DNA from: an uncultured Prevotella sp. | Lineage (GTDB): Bacteria; Bacteroidota; Bacteroidia; Bacteroidales; Bacteroidaceae | Length of the DNA stretch: 64,000 bases | Assembly (NCBI RefSeq): GCF_946407605.1 | Contig: NZ_CAMJOS010000012.1 | Location: 1-64,000, forward strand | Direction of reading: 5' to 3' | Shown: positions 1-13,049 of the stretch, in pieces | Position numbering within the stretch: the stretch's first letter is position 1 | How the letters are laid out: the number at the start of each line of letters is the position of its first letter | Notes under the pieces: model-generated | Databases searched by the model: none | The model's input: the letters and a program-made list of their open reading frames with translations, nothing else | What the model was told of the DNA's origin: nothing | Translations under genes and position numbers: made by a program

Positions 1-51
1 AGCATCGGTCTCCAAAACCGAGGGTCGTGGGTTCGAGTCCTCCTTCCCGTG
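1..51 (+). tRNA. tRNA-Trp (CCA), 3' part only
   Basis: The window opens inside a tRNA. The anticodon stem CGGTC/ACCG encloses a loop with anticodon CCA at 12-14, followed by the variable loop and a T-loop TTCGAGT (32-38). The 3' acceptor strand ends near 51 and no CCA is encoded. The 5' part lies outside the window. A tRNA-Trp directly before secE is a common arrangement in bacteria. Confidence 0.9.
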
Positions 52-68
52 CTTATTTAGAAGAAGAG

Positions 69-266
69 ATGAATATTTTTACGAAGTTTTTCAAGTATTG
101 TCAGGTGTGCTACGATGAGTTGGCACATAAAGTAACCTGGCCTACGCGTAAGGAACTGACGGGCAGTGCCGCTTTGGTGCTGACCGCTTCACTGATTATC
201 GCTTTGGTCGTCTTTGCGATGGACTATACGTTTGAACAATTCATGAGCTTGGTTTATCCTCGCTAA
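69..266 (+). CDS. secE: Preprotein translocase subunit SecE
   Basis: SecE is the small essential clamp of the SecYEG inner-membrane translocon. The 65-residue protein has the short single-span form usual outside Enterobacteria: an amphipathic N-terminal helix, the conserved block VTWPTRKEL (residues 22-30), then one membrane helix (about 32-52). I start at ATG 69 after GAAGAAGAG; an upstream in-frame ATG at 27 lies inside the tRNA. It begins 18 bases after tRNA-Trp, and nusG follows after 22 bases, as in most bacteria, so the two are very likely co-transcribed. Confidence 0.95.
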   Translation: MNIFTKFFKYCQVCYDELAHKVTWPTRKELTGSAALVLTASLIIALVVFAMDYTFEQFMSLVYPR

Positions 267-288
267 TGTAAGATAGAATAATAGGATA

Positions 289-834
289 ATGGCAGAGACT
301 GGAAAGAAATGGTATGTTCTGAAGGCCGTAAGCGGTAAGGAGGCTAAGGTCAAGGAATATCTGGAGGCACTGATGAGAACAAATGAGACGCTGGCAGCGA
401 ATGTTGGCGAGATTTTGCTGCCTACAGAGAAATATGCCCAACTTCGCAATGGCAAACGAGTGGTCAAGGAGAAATTGTTCCTCCCTGGCTATGTTCTCGT
501 TGAGGCACGCCTTGATGGCGAAACTGCCCACACGCTGCGTTTTATCCCAAATGTGCTTGGCTTCCTTGGTGGTATGGATAATCCCAGCCCTGTCCGTCAG
601 GCTGATATTAACAGAATCCTCGGTACTGTAGAGGATACGGCCATTCGCTCGGAAGAGGTGGCAATTCCGTTCGTTGTCGATGAGGCAGTGAAGGTTACTG
701 ACGGACCGTTTAGTGGTTTCAGCGGTATTATCGAAGAGGTGAATGCCGATAAACGCAAGTTGAAGGTAATGGTCAAGATATTTGGTCGTAAGACTCCTTT
801 GGAATTAGGATTTAATCAAGTAGAGAAAGAATAG
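289..834 (+). CDS. nusG: Transcription termination/antitermination factor NusG
   Basis: NusG binds the RNA polymerase clamp and controls elongation, pausing and coupling to ribosomes or Rho. The 181-residue protein has an N-terminal NGN domain (about 5-112, with KWYVLKAVSGKE at the start and FLPGYVLVE near 64-72) and a C-terminal KOW domain (about 132-178, with VTDGPFSGFSG). The length is typical. It lies between secE and rplK in the classic order, and a 94-base leader separates it from rplK. Confidence 0.97.
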   Translation: MAETGKKWYVLKAVSGKEAKVKEYLEALMRTNETLAANVGEILLPTEKYAQLRNGKRVVKEKLFLPGYVLVEARLDGETAHTLRFIPNVLGFLGGMDNPSPVRQADINRILGTVEDTAIRSEEVAIPFVVDEAVKVTDGPFSGFSGIIEEVNADKRKLKVMVKIFGRKTPLELGFNQVEKE

Positions 835-928
835 AGCGTAAATGTTACGTGCGCCGTTCTAGTATACGGTCTAGGAGGCTTCCACTCCCCAGACTTATAT
901 GCAAATCATTCAAAATTAACAAACAGAA
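835..928 (+). promoter_or_regulatory. rplK-rplA leader with candidate ribosomal protein L1 binding hairpin
   Basis: The 94-base nusG-rplK spacer contains a two-part stem: GTCT (869-872) and GGAG (874-877) pair with CTCC (885-888) and AGAC (891-894), leaving an asymmetric A/CC internal loop and a 7-base loop. In many bacteria L1 represses the L11-L1 operon through a leader hairpin that mimics its 23S rRNA site. Position and asymmetric loop fit this; the assignment is inference. Confidence 0.4.
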
Positions 929-1369
929 ATGGCTAAAGAAGTTGCTGGATTAATCAAATTACAGATTAAAGGTGGCGCTGCGAATCCCTCTCCTCCCGTA
1001 GGACCTGCTCTGGGTTCTAAGGGTATTAACATCATGGGATTCTGCAAAGAGTTCAACGCCAGAACCCAGGATAAGGCAGGTAAGATTCTTCCTGTTGTTA
1101 TCACTTACTACGCCGACAAGTCATTTAGCTTCGTCATTAAGACTCCTCCCGCAGCTGTTCAGTTGCTCGAGGCTGCCAAGGTGAAGAGCGGAAGTGCAGA
1201 GCCCAACCGTAAGAAGGTGGCTACTGTGACCTGGGATCAGGTGCGCGCTATCGCTGAGGATAAGATGGCTGACCTCAACTGTTTTACTGTTGAGTCTGCT
1301 ATGAAGCTGATTGCAGGTACTGCTCGTAGTATGGGTATTACTGTAAAAGGGGATTTCCCTGGTGAATAA
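929..1369 (+). CDS. rplK: 50S ribosomal protein L11
   Basis: L11 forms the GTPase-associated stalk base of the large subunit with 23S rRNA and L10. The 146-residue protein has the proline-rich N-terminal segment ([20 protein letters not shown], near 20-40) and a C-terminal rRNA-binding domain ending in [12 protein letters not shown]. Length and motifs are standard. It is the first gene of the rplKAJL cluster, with rplA 22 bases downstream and a structured leader upstream that may bind L1. Confidence 0.97.
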   Translation: MAKEVAGLIKLQIKGGAANPSPPVGPALGSKGINIMGFCKEFNARTQDKAGKILPVVITYYADKSFSFVIKTPPAAVQLLEAAKVKSGSAEPNRKKVATVTWDQVRAIAEDKMADLNCFTVESAMKLIAGTARSMGITVKGDFPGE

Positions 1370-1391
1370 CAAATAACTTCAATTTAAGACA

Positions 1392-2084
1392 ATGAGTAAA
1401 CTGACAAAAAATCAAAAGTTGGTAGCTGATAAGGTTGAAGCAGGGAAAGCATACTCTTTGAAGGAAGCAGCCGCATTGGTGAAGGAAATTACCACCACCA
1501 AGTTCGATGCTTCTGTTGATATCGACGTACGCTTGGGCGTTGACCCGCGTAAGGCAAACCAGATGGTTCGTGGCGTGGTATCGCTGCCGAACGGTACTGG
1601 TAAGGTAACGCGTGTTCTCGCTCTCTGTACCCCTGATCAGGAAGCTGCCGCTAAGGAAGCTGGTGCCGACTATGTTGGTCTCGATGAATATATCGAAAAG
1701 ATCAAAGGCGGTTGGACTGATGTTGATGTGATTATCACAATGCCTTCGTGCATGGGTAAACTGGGTCCTTTGGGTCGTGTACTCGGTCCTCGTGGATTGA
1801 TGCCAAACCCCAAGAGTGGCACTGTGACTATGGATGTTGCTAAAGCAGTGAAGGAAGTGAAGCAGGGTAAGATTGACTTCAAGGTTGACAAGGCCGGTAT
1901 CGTGCATACGTCAATTGGTAAGATCTCTTTCAATGCTGATCAGATTTTCGAGAACGCAAAAGAGTTTATTGCTACGATTATCAAACTGAAGCCTGCTGCA
2001 GCAAAAGGAACATATATCAAGAGTGTCTTCCTCTCAAGCACTATGAGTAAGGGTATCAAGGTCGATCCTAAATCAGTTGAATAA
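1392..2084 (+). CDS. rplA: 50S ribosomal protein L1
   Basis: L1 builds the mobile L1 stalk that handles the E-site tRNA, and in many bacteria also represses its own operon. The 230-residue protein shows the family signatures: [20 protein letters not shown] in the N-terminal half, [29 protein letters not shown] split around residues 118-145, and the C-terminal [21 protein letters not shown] stretch (here [11 protein letters not shown]). Spacing to rplK (22 bases) and rplJ (20 bases) supports one transcript. Confidence 0.97.
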   Translation: MSKLTKNQKLVADKVEAGKAYSLKEAAALVKEITTTKFDASVDIDVRLGVDPRKANQMVRGVVSLPNGTGKVTRVLALCTPDQEAAAKEAGADYVGLDEYIEKIKGGWTDVDVIITMPSCMGKLGPLGRVLGPRGLMPNPKSGTVTMDVAKAVKEVKQGKIDFKVDKAGIVHTSIGKISFNADQIFENAKEFIATIIKLKPAAAKGTYIKSVFLSSTMSKGIKVDPKSVE

Positions 2085-2104
2085 CTCGTTAAAAGATTAG
2101 ACAA

Positions 2105-2620
2105 ATGAAAAAGGAAGTAAAAGATACTATTATCGTAGCCCTTGGTGAGAAACTGAAGCAGTATCCTCATTTCTATCTGGTCGACCTGACTGGACTGGAT
2201 GCAGAGAAAACTAGCGACCTGCGTCGTAAGTGCTTCAAGAACGAAATCAAGATGGTGGTCGTTAAGAACACCCTTCTCCACAAGGCTTTCGAGGCTTCGG
2301 AGATTGATTTCTCTCCCCTGTATGACTGCTTGAAGGGCAACACCGCTGTCATGTTCACACAGACAGCTAATGTTCCTGCCAAACTCCTCAAGGAATATGA
2401 GAAGGAAGGTATCCCCGCTCTGAAGGGTGCCTATGCCGAAGAAAGCATCTTCGTTGGTGCTGATAAACTTGCTGAGTTGGTTGCTATCAAGAGCAAGAAC
2501 GAGCTTATCGCCGAGGTTGTGGCTCTGCTGCAGTCTCCGATCAAGAATGTTGTTTCTGGCTTGAATGCTGGTGGCAAGATCCATGGATTGCTTGACGCTA
2601 TCGCTGAGCGTAACAAATAA
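2105..2620 (+). CDS. rplJ: 50S ribosomal protein L10
   Basis: L10 anchors the L7/L12 dimers to the ribosome stalk. The 171-residue sequence has the N-terminal rRNA-binding domain (YLVDLTGLDAEKTSDLRRKC, then VVVKNTLLHKAF near 51-62) and the C-terminal helix that carries L7/L12 (about 135-171). The 20 bases from rplA leave no room for the long L10 leader known in E. coli, so any L10 autoregulation here would have to use sequence inside rplA. Confidence 0.96.
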   Translation: MKKEVKDTIIVALGEKLKQYPHFYLVDLTGLDAEKTSDLRRKCFKNEIKMVVVKNTLLHKAFEASEIDFSPLYDCLKGNTAVMFTQTANVPAKLLKEYEKEGIPALKGAYAEESIFVGADKLAELVAIKSKNELIAEVVALLQSPIKNVVSGLNAGGKIHGLLDAIAERNK

Positions 2621-2669
2621 GCGAAATTAGTAACATTAACATTAAAAAACAATTAAATTTTAAATAAAA

Positions 2670-3050
2670 ATGGCAGATATCAAAGCTATTGCAGAAGAGT
2701 TGGTAAACCTTACTGTAAAAGAAGTTAACGAGTTGGCAACAGTCCTGAAGGACGAGTATGGAATTGAGCCTGCTGCTGCAGCCGTTGCTGTAGCTGCTGG
2801 TCCTGCTGCAGCTGGTGCTGCTGAGGCAGCAGAAGAGAAGTCTTCTTTCGACGTAATCCTGAAAGAGGCCGGTGCTGCTAAACTGCAGGTTGTAAAGGCT
2901 GTGAAAGAGGCTTGCGGTCTGGGCCTGAAGGAGGCTAAGGACCTGGTTGACGGTGCTCCCGCTACCGTTAAGGAAGGCCTGTCTAAGGAAGAGGCTGAGA
3001 ACCTGAAGAAGGCTATCGAGGCTGCTGGTGCCGTAGTTGAGCTGAAGTAA
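2670..3050 (+). CDS. rplL: 50S ribosomal protein L7/L12
   Basis: L7/L12 is the multi-copy stalk protein that recruits translational GTPases. The 126-residue protein has an N-terminal dimerisation helix (about 1-32), an Ala-rich flexible hinge (about 34-56, rich in [11 protein letters not shown]) and the C-terminal factor-binding domain with [25 protein letters not shown]. The A-rich spacer before the start and strongly biased codon use fit a very highly expressed gene. A terminator-like hairpin follows 22 bases downstream. Confidence 0.97.
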   Translation: MADIKAIAEELVNLTVKEVNELATVLKDEYGIEPAAAAVAVAAGPAAAGAAEAAEEKSSFDVILKEAGAAKLQVVKAVKEACGLGLKEAKDLVDGAPATVKEGLSKEEAENLKKAIEAAGAVVELK

Positions 3051-3072
3051 TTTAAGCACAACAATAACTATT

Positions 3073-3109
3073 GGTTAGGGACTCTCCGGTAGAGGGTTCC
3101 TAACCTTTT
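3073..3109 (+). terminator. Terminator/attenuator between rplL and rpoB
   Basis: GGTTAGG (3073-3079) pairs with CCTAACC (3099-3105), and inner CTCT (3082-3085) pairs with AGAG (3091-3094); the stem is followed by TTTTCTTGTCTT. This is a good intrinsic terminator, probably leaky, because rpoB has no clear promoter of its own in the remaining 80 bases. An attenuator at this place is known in E. coli, where it lowers RNA polymerase output relative to ribosomal proteins. Confidence 0.75.
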
Positions 3110-3127
3110 CTTGTCTTCATGACAATT

Positions 3128-3163
3128 TCCTATAGGTCCTATATGTCCTATAGCCCCTATAAG
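3128..3163. repeat. Four tandem 9-bp repeats upstream of rpoB
   Basis: Four consecutive 9-mers of the form (T/C)CCTATAnn run from 3128 to 3163 (TCCTATAGG, TCCTATATG, TCCTATAGC, CCCTATAAG). They fill most of the spacer between the rplL terminator and the rpoB start at 3188. No function is known to me; slipped-strand expansion is a simple explanation. Confidence 0.8.
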
Positions 3164-3187
3164 ACCCAAAGATAATAAATAACATAT

Positions 3188-7000
<3,813 letters not shown>

Positions 7001-7001
7001 T

Positions 7002-7033
7002 AATTAAGAATTAAGAATTAAGAATTAAGAATT
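7002..7033. repeat. AATTAAG x4 tandem repeat between rpoB and rpoC
   Basis: The 38-base rpoB-rpoC spacer is almost entirely four exact copies of the 7-mer AATTAAG (7002-7029) plus a partial copy. It carries no ribosome binding site. Its copy number could vary by slippage and so change the spacing between rpoB stop and rpoC start. Confidence 0.85.
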
Positions 7034-7038
7034 GAAAT

Positions 7039-10000
7039 ATGGCTTTCAAGAAAGATTCAAAGACAAAGAATAATTTCACCAAGATTACCATTGGTCTGGC
7101 TTCACCTGAGCAGATCCTTGAGAGTTCTTTTGGTGAGGTTACCAAGCCAGAGACCATCAACTACCGTACCTATAAGCCCGAACGCGACGGTCTGTTCTGT
7201 GAGCGTATCTTTGGTCCTACCAAGGACTATGAGTGCGCCTGCGGTAAGTACAAGCGCATTCGCTATAAGGGTATCGTGTGTGACCGATGCGGTGTAGAGG
7301 TGACCGAGAAGAAGGTGCGTCGTGAGCGTAGCGGACATATCGAGTTGGTAGTGCCTGTAGCTCATATCTGGTATTTCCGCAGTCTGCCCAATAAGATTGG
7401 CTATCTGCTGGGAATGCCCACCAAAAAACTCGACGCAGTTATCTACTACGAGCGTTATATTGTCATCCAGCCCGGTGCATTAGAGGGTCGCAAGGATGCC
7501 GAGGGAAATCCTCTGCTTGGTTCTCAGAAATATGACCTGCTCTCAGAGGAGGAGTATAACGATATCCTTGATAACCAGCTGTCTGAGGACAACTATTATC
7601 TGGAGGATACCGATCCTAATAAGTTTGTGGCCAAGATGGGTGCCGAGGCTATCTATGAGTTGTTACAGCAGCTCGACCTCGACTCTCTGTCTTATGAGTT
7701 GCGCGACCGTGCCAATACCGACTCTTCACAGCAGCGTAAGAACGAGGCTCTGAAGCGCCTGCAGGTTGTAGAGGCTTTCCGTTCGTCAGTAGAGAAGGGT
7801 ATCAACCGTCCTGAGTGGATGATCATGAAGATTATCCCTGTGACGCCGCCTGAGCTCCGTCCTCTGGTTCCCCTGGATGGTGGCCGTTTTGCCACTTCCG
7901 ACTTGAACGACCTTTATCGTCGTGTCATCATTCGTAACAACCGTCTGAAGCGCCTCATGGAGATCCATGCTCCCGAGGTCATCCTGCGCAACGAGAAGCG
8001 TATGTTGCAGGAGGCTGTTGACTCACTCTTCGACAATAGCCGTAAGTCTTCGGCTGTGAAGAGCGATAGCAATCGTCCTCTGAAGTCACTCTCCGACTCG
8101 CTGAAGGGTAAGCAGGGTCGTTTCCGTCAGAACCTGCTCGGTAAGCGTGTTGACTATTCGGCACGTTCGGTTATCGTCGTAGGTCCTGAACTGAAGATGG
8201 GTGAGTGTGGTCTGCCTAAGTTGATGGCTGCCGAGCTGTATAAGCCATTCATCATCCGCAAGCTCATTGAGCGCGGTATTGTGAAGACTGTGAAGAGCGC
8301 AAAGAAGATTGTTGACCGTCGTGAGCCCGTTATCTGGGATATCCTTGAGAATGTCATGAAGGGTCATCCCGTGTTGCTCAACCGTGCACCAACACTTCAC
8401 CGTCTGGGTATCCAGGCCTTCCAGCCTAAGCTTATCGAGGGTAAGGCTATCCAGCTCCACCCGCTGGCATGTACCGCCTTCAACGCTGACTTCGACGGTG
8501 ACCAGATGGCTGTGCACCTTCCCCTCAGCAATGAGGCTATCCTCGAGGCTCAGTTGCTCATGCTCCAGAGCCATAACATTCTGAATCCTGCCAATGGTGC
8601 ACCTATCACCGTTCCTTCACAGGATATGGTGCTCGGCCTGTACTATATCACCAAGATTCGCCCAGGTGCAAAGGGCGAGGGCCTCTCGTTCTACGGTCCT
8701 GAGGAGGCTATCATTGCTCACAACGAAGGTAAGTGCGACCTGCACGCCCAGGTGAAGGTGATGGTCGATGATGTGGTCGACGGCATTAAGGTTCGTCATC
8801 AGGTAGAGACCTCTGTGGGTCGTGTCATCGTTAATGGCATCGTTCCTAAGGAGGTGGGCTATGTCAATAAGGTTATCTCTAAGAAGAGTCTGCGCGACAT
8901 CATCGCCGACGTTATCAAGAACGTAGGTTTCGCAGAGGCTTGTGAGTTCCTCGATGGTATTAAGAACCTGGGTTACCGAATGGCTTATCTGGCAGGTCTG
9001 TCGTTCAACCTCGACGATATCATTATCCCGAAGGAGAAAGCCGAGCTTATCGCCAAAGGTAATGACGAAGTACAGCAGATTACCGACAACTATAACATGG
9101 GCTTCATTACCGACAACGAGCGTTACAACCAGGTTATCGATACTTGGACCCACGTTAATAATGATATTGGTAATATCCTGATGAAGGAGATGACCGAGGC
9201 CGACCAGGGCTTCAACGCCGTATTCATGATGCTTGACTCTGGTGCCCGTGGTAGTAAAGACCAGATCAAACAGCTCTCTGGTATCCGTGGTCTGATGGCT
9301 AAGCCTCAGAAAGCCGGTGCCGAGGGACACCAGATTATTGAGAACCCAATTCTTTCGAACTTCAAGGAGGGTATGTCAGTGCTGGAGTACTTCATCTCTA
9401 CACACGGTGCCCGTAAGGGTCTGGCTGATACCGCTATGAAGACTGCCGACGCAGGTTATCTGACACGTCGTTTGGTTGACGTCTCTCACGACGTGATTAT
9501 CAACGAGGAAGACTGTGGAACACTGCGTGGACTGGAGTGCACCGCTCTGAAGAGTGGTGATGAGATTATCTCTTCTCTGTCTGAGCGCATCCTTGGTCGT
9601 GTTAGCGTGCACGATGTGGTGAACCCCAAGACTGGCGACGTTATCGTACCTGCTGGTGAGGAAATTACCGAGGCTCTGGCTGACGAGATTGAGAAGGCCG
9701 AGATTGAGATGGTCGAGATCCGTTCTGTGCTCACCTGTGAGTCAAAGAAGGGTGTCTGCCGCAAGTGCTACGGTCGTAACCTCGCTACTCGCCGTATGGT
9801 TCAGAAGGGTGAGGCTGTCGGTGTGATTGCCGCTCAGGCTATTGGTGAACCTGGTACTCAGCTGACTCTGCGTACGTTCCACGCTGGTGGTGTGGCTGCC
9901 AACGCAGCCGCCAATGCCAGCATCGTCTGCAAGAACGAGTCTGCTCGTATCGAGTTGGAAGAGGTTCGTACCGTTCCGTTCGATGAAGATGGTCGCGAGT

Positions 10001-11370
10001 GCGAGATGGTGGTGAGCCGTCTGGGTGAGATGCGCTTTGTTGATCCTAACACCAAGATTGTCCTGTCAACGGTGAACCTGCCTTATGGTTCGTCATTGTA
10101 TTTCAAGAATGGTGATGTGGTTGCCAAGGGCGACAAGATTGCCCAGTGGGACCCCTTCAACGCCGTTATCGTAACCGAATATGCTGGTACGCTGAAGTTC
10201 AACGATGTTATCGAAGGTGTTACCTTCCGTGCCGAGACCGATGAAACCACTGGTCTGACCGAGAAGATCGTTACCGAATCGAAGGATAAGACCAAGGTGC
10301 CTACCTGTGACGTCATCGATGCTAATGGTGAAAAGATTGGTACCTATAACTTCCCCGTAGGTGGTCACGTGGTAGTAGAGGATGGCCAGACTGTTAAGAC
10401 TGGTGAGACCCTCGTTAAGATTCCTCGTGCAGCTGCCAAAGGTGGTGATATTACTGCCGGTCTGCCTCGTGTTACCGAGCTCTTCGAGGCTCGTAACCCA
10501 TCTAACCCCGCTGTTGTTTCTGAAATCGATGGTGAGGTAACCATGGGTAAGGTTAAGCGTGGTAACCGTGAGATTATTGTAACCTCTAAGGCTGGCGACC
10601 AGCGCAAGTATCTCGTATCTCTGTCTAAGCAGATCCTGGTGCAGGAGCATGATGCCGTACGTGCCGGTACTCCTTTGTCTGATGGTGCCATCACCCCGAG
10701 CGATATCCTCGCCATCAAGGGTCCTACCGCTGTTCAGGAGTATATCGTCAACGAGGTACAGGATGTGTATCGTCTGCAGGGTATCAAGATCAACGACAAG
10801 CACTTCGAGATTATCGTTCGTCAGATGATGCGCAAGGTGCAGATCAACGAACCTGGCGATACTTCGTTCCTCGAGCAGGAGATTGTCGACAAACTCGATT
10901 TTGCTGAGGAGAACGATCGTATCTGGGGTAAAAAGGTTGTGACCGATGCCGGTGACTCAGAGAACTTGAAGCCTGGTCAGATTGTGACAGCCCGTCGTCT
11001 GCGCGACGAGAACACCTCTCTGAAGCGTCGCGACTTGCGTACTGTTCAGGTGCGCGATGCCGTGCCCGCAACGTCTACTCAGATTCTGCAGGGTATCACC
11101 CGTGCAGCTCTCCAGACCAAGTCGTTTATGTCGGCTGCGTCATTCCAGGAAACTACGAAGGTGCTGAATGAGGCTGCTATCCGTGGCAAGCAGGACTTCC
11201 TCGAGGGTATGAAGGAGAACGTAATCTGCGGTCACCTGATTCCCGCTGGTACTGGTCTGCGCGAGTTCGAAAAGATTATCGTGGGCTCGAAGGAAGAGTA
11301 CGAGCGTATGCAGGCCAACCGCAAGAACGTGCTCGACTTTGCCGACGAGGCTGTACTCGACGAGAATTAA
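7039..11370 (+). CDS. rpoC: DNA-directed RNA polymerase subunit beta'
   Basis: Beta' supplies the catalytic magnesium loop. The 1443-residue protein has the N-terminal zinc ribbon (CACGKYK...CDRCG, about 66-86), the active-site motif NADFDGDQM near residue 483-491, the second zinc site ([14 protein letters not shown] near 900) followed by the trigger-loop/bridge region ([16 protein letters not shown]), and the C-terminal clamp. Length is normal for Bacteroidota, which lack the long insertions of Proteobacteria. It ends the operon; a strong hairpin terminator lies 24 bases downstream. Confidence 0.98.
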   Translation: MAFKKDSKTKNNFTKITIGLASPEQILESSFGEVTKPETINYRTYKPERDGLFCERIFGPTKDYECACGKYKRIRYKGIVCDRCGVEVTEKKVRRERSGHIELVVPVAHIWYFRSLPNKIGYLLGMPTKKLDAVIYYERYIVIQPGALEGRKDAEGNPLLGSQKYDLLSEEEYNDILDNQLSEDNYYLEDTDPNKFVAKMGAEAIYELLQQLDLDSLSYELRDRANTDSSQQRKNEALKRLQVVEAFRSSVEKGINRPEWMIMKIIPVTPPELRPLVPLDGGRFATSDLNDLYRRVIIRNNRLKRLMEIHAPEVILRNEKRMLQEAVDSLFDNSRKSSAVKSDSNRPLKSLSDSLKGKQGRFRQNLLGKRVDYSARSVIVVGPELKMGECGLPKLMAAELYKPFIIRKLIERGIVKTVKSAKKIVDRREPVIWDILENVMKGHPVLLNRAPTLHRLGIQAFQPKLIEGKAIQLHPLACTAFNADFDGDQMAVHLPLSNEAILEAQLLMLQSHNILNPANGAPITVPSQDMVLGLYYITKIRPGAKGEGLSFYGPEEAIIAHNEGKCDLHAQVKVMVDDVVDGIKVRHQVETSVGRVIVNGIVPKEVGYVNKVISKKSLRDIIADVIKNVGFAEACEFLDGIKNLGYRMAYLAGLSFNLDDIIIPKEKAELIAKGNDEVQQITDNYNMGFITDNERYNQVIDTWTHVNNDIGNILMKEMTEADQGFNAVFMMLDSGARGSKDQIKQLSGIRGLMAKPQKAGAEGHQIIENPILSNFKEGMSVLEYFISTHGARKGLADTAMKTADAGYLTRRLVDVSHDVIINEEDCGTLRGLECTALKSGDEIISSLSERILGRVSVHDVVNPKTGDVIVPAGEEITEALADEIEKAEIEMVEIRSVLTCESKKGVCRKCYGRNLATRRMVQKGEAVGVIAAQAIGEPGTQLTLRTFHAGGVAANAAANASIVCKNESARIELEEVRTVPFDEDGRECEMVVSRLGEMRFVDPNTKIVLSTVNLPYGSSLYFKNGDVVAKGDKIAQWDPFNAVIVTEYAGTLKFNDVIEGVTFRAETDETTGLTEKIVTESKDKTKVPTCDVIDANGEKIGTYNFPVGGHVVVEDGQTVKTGETLVKIPRAAAKGGDITAGLPRVTELFEARNPSNPAVVSEIDGEVTMGKVKRGNREIIVTSKAGDQRKYLVSLSKQILVQEHDAVRAGTPLSDGAITPSDILAIKGPTAVQEYIVNEVQDVYRLQGIKINDKHFEIIVRQMMRKVQINEPGDTSFLEQEIVDKLDFAEENDRIWGKKVVTDAGDSENLKPGQIVTARRLRDENTSLKRRDLRTVQVRDAVPATSTQILQGITRAALQTKSFMSAASFQETTKVLNEAAIRGKQDFLEGMKENVICGHLIPAGTGLREFEKIIVGSKEEYERMQANRKNVLDFADEAVLDEN

Positions 11371-11393
11371 ACCGTCTCTAATATGATAATAAG

Positions 11394-11426
11394 AAATCCG
11401 GACTGCTTCGGCGGTCCGGATTTATT
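11394..11426 (+). terminator. Terminator after rpoC
   Basis: AAATCCGGAC (11394-11403) pairs with GTCCGGATTT (11414-11423) around a 10-base loop, followed by ATTTAAA. This is a 10-bp stem at the end of the rpo operon; because the downstream gene starts at 11441, partial readthrough is possible. Confidence 0.85.
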
Positions 11427-11440
11427 TAAAAAACAAAGTA

Positions 11441-11764
11441 ATGAACGAAAACGAACAGAAGCAGCAAGGGCTGCAAATAGAACTGTCACCTGAAAAGGCT
11501 CAAGGTGAGTATGCTAACTTTGCTATCATCACTCACAGCAGCAGCGAGTTCATCGTTGATTTCGCACGTATGCTGCCAGGTCTGCCCAAGGCCCAGGTGC
11601 GTAGCCGCGTTATCCTGGCTCCTGAACATGCCAAGCGTCTGCTGGGTGCTTTGCAGGAAAATATCATGCGCTATGAGCGTACCTTCGGCCCTATCAAGAT
11701 GCCGGAGCAGAAGCAAGAACCCCGCACCATTTCTCCTTTTGGTTCGGGAAAGGGAGAGGCATAA
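11441..11764 (+). CDS. DUF3467 domain-containing protein
   Basis: A 107-residue acidic-to-neutral protein of the DUF3467 family, with no signal peptide or membrane segment. The core (about 22-90) reads ANFAIITHSSSEFIVDFARMLPG followed by VRSRVILAPEHAKRLLGAL, the family's conserved strands and helix; the C-terminus is a short variable tail. The gene sits between rpoC and rpsL in Bacteroidales generally. The molecular role is unknown; its fixed position suggests a link to transcription or translation, but that is inference from context only. Confidence 0.9.
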   Translation: MNENEQKQQGLQIELSPEKAQGEYANFAIITHSSSEFIVDFARMLPGLPKAQVRSRVILAPEHAKRLLGALQENIMRYERTFGPIKMPEQKQEPRTISPFGSGKGEA

Positions 11765-11900
11765 CGTCTTTCCCCATTTTTTTGTCACATTGTGAACAAA
11801 ATTAGTGTTTAAAAAGATTAAAAATATTATTTCTTGTTAAATTCAGGCTGCAGAGGTGGCGTTCCCATCCTACATGTTAGGTGGTTTCAAAGAAAATGCG

Positions 11901-11909
11901 TACCTTTGC
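11901..11909 (+). promoter_or_regulatory. Promoter -7 box of the rpsL operon
   Basis: TACCTTTGC matches the Bacteroidota -7 consensus TAnnTTTG. No clean TTTG -33 box is visible at the expected distance. It would give a leader of about 85 bases before the rpsL ATG at 12001. Confidence 0.65.
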
Positions 11910-12000
11910 AGCCCGAAATGTCTCCGCCGATGGCGAGGGCATACTATGTACAGGAATTTACACAATATTAATATATAATAAACAAAAAACAAAATTAATT

Positions 12001-12381
12001 ATGCCTACAATTTCACAATTGGTTCGCAAAGGCAGAAAGGTGATCGTAGATAAGTCGAAGTCACCCGCGCTGGACAACTGTCCTCAGCGTCGCGGCGTGT
12101 GCGTTCGTGTGTACACGACCACTCCCAAGAAGCCTAATTCGGCTATGCGTAAGGTAGCCCGTGTTCGTTTGACTAACCAGAAGGAAGTCAACAGTTACAT
12201 CCCCGGAGAGGGACACAACTTGCAGGAGCACAGCATCGTGCTGGTTCGTGGCGGTCGTGTAAAGGACCTTCCCGGTGTACGTTATCACATCGTTCGCGGT
12301 ACTTTGGATACCGCCGGTGTTGCAAATCGCCTGCAGCGTCGTTCTAAGTACGGTGCCAAGCGTCCCAAGGCTAAGAAGTAA
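12001..12381 (+). CDS. rpsL: 30S ribosomal protein S12
   Basis: S12 lies at the decoding centre and controls translational accuracy. The 126-residue protein begins [12 protein letters not shown] and contains the decoding loop [19 protein letters not shown] (about 38-56) and the second conserved loop ([11 protein letters not shown], about 74-84). Lys at the PKKPNS position, the usual streptomycin-sensitivity residue, is present. I start at 12001, the family N-terminus; an in-frame ATG at 11896 lies at the promoter. First gene of a three-gene str operon with rpsG and fusA. Confidence 0.97.
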   Translation: MPTISQLVRKGRKVIVDKSKSPALDNCPQRRGVCVRVYTTTPKKPNSAMRKVARVRLTNQKEVNSYIPGEGHNLQEHSIVLVRGGRVKDLPGVRYHIVRGTLDTAGVANRLQRRSKYGAKRPKAKK

Positions 12382-12535
12382 TTAACCGGTGATGGTTAAG
12401 TAGCCGAACCCAACGAAAAAGAAAAGAAAACCGTTTTGCTGGTGAATCTTAAATAGGTTGAGTAAATGTCCGAGTGTGGACGTTGAAGAACAGACAAAGA
12501 ACAGCCCAAGCAGACAAAATCATTCAAAACAAAAA
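12382..12535 (+). promoter_or_regulatory. rpsL-rpsG intercistronic leader, possible S7 regulatory site
   Basis: This 154-base spacer is unusually long for the operon. It opens with a perfect hairpin, TTAACC (12382-12387) with GGTTAA (12394-12399), and then is A-rich. In E. coli S7 represses its own translation by binding the S12-S7 spacer, so a similar role is possible, but I see no specific S7 rRNA mimic. Confidence 0.3.
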
Positions 12536-13012
12536 ATGAGAAAAGCAAAACCAAAGAAGCGTGTGATCCTGCCGGATCCCGTGTTCAACGACCAGAAGGT
12601 CTCAAAGTTCGTGAATCATCTGATGTTCGACGGTAAGAAGTCGAAGTCTTATGAAATTTTCTACAACTCCCTGGAGATTGTGAAGGACAAGATGAAGGAT
12701 GCTGAGAAGGCTCCTCTGGAAATCTGGAAGCAGGCTCTGGACAACATCACTCCTCAGGTAGAGGTGAAGAGCCGTCGTATTGGTGGTGCCACTTTCCAGG
12801 TACCTACCGAGATTCGTCCCGACCGTAAGGAGAGTATCTCTATGAAGAACATGATTTCTTTCGCTCGCAAGCGTAGCGGCAAGTCAATGGCCGACAAGCT
12901 GGCAGCTGAGATTATGGATGCCTTCAATAATCAGGGTGGCGCATTCAAGCGCAAGGAGGATATGCACCGTATGGCTGAGGCTAACCGTGCTTTCGCTCAC
13001 TTCCGCTTCTAA
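12536..13012 (+). CDS. rpsG: 30S ribosomal protein S7
   Basis: S7 nucleates assembly of the 30S head and touches the E-site tRNA. The 158-residue protein begins MRKAKPKKR and carries the conserved [15 protein letters not shown] segment (near 19-33), [19 protein letters not shown] (near 79-97) and the C-terminal [16 protein letters not shown] start at ATG 12536, the family N-terminus, rather than at in-frame ATG 12458, which would add 26 low-complexity residues. fusA follows after 37 bases. Confidence 0.96.
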   Translation: MRKAKPKKRVILPDPVFNDQKVSKFVNHLMFDGKKSKSYEIFYNSLEIVKDKMKDAEKAPLEIWKQALDNITPQVEVKSRRIGGATFQVPTEIRPDRKESISMKNMISFARKRSGKSMADKLAAEIMDAFNNQGGAFKRKEDMHRMAEANRAFAHFRF

Positions 13013-13049
13013 GATTAGGTATTAAGGAAAAAGGTAAAAAAGAAAAAGA

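Noticed and set aside
11881..12000. Longer S12 reading frame beginning upstream of 12001
   Set aside because: It would start at or before the promoter -7 box; the family N-terminus is MPTISQL at 12001.
12458..12535. N-terminal extension of S7
   Set aside because: 26 low-complexity residues not seen in the family; ATG 12536 gives the standard start.
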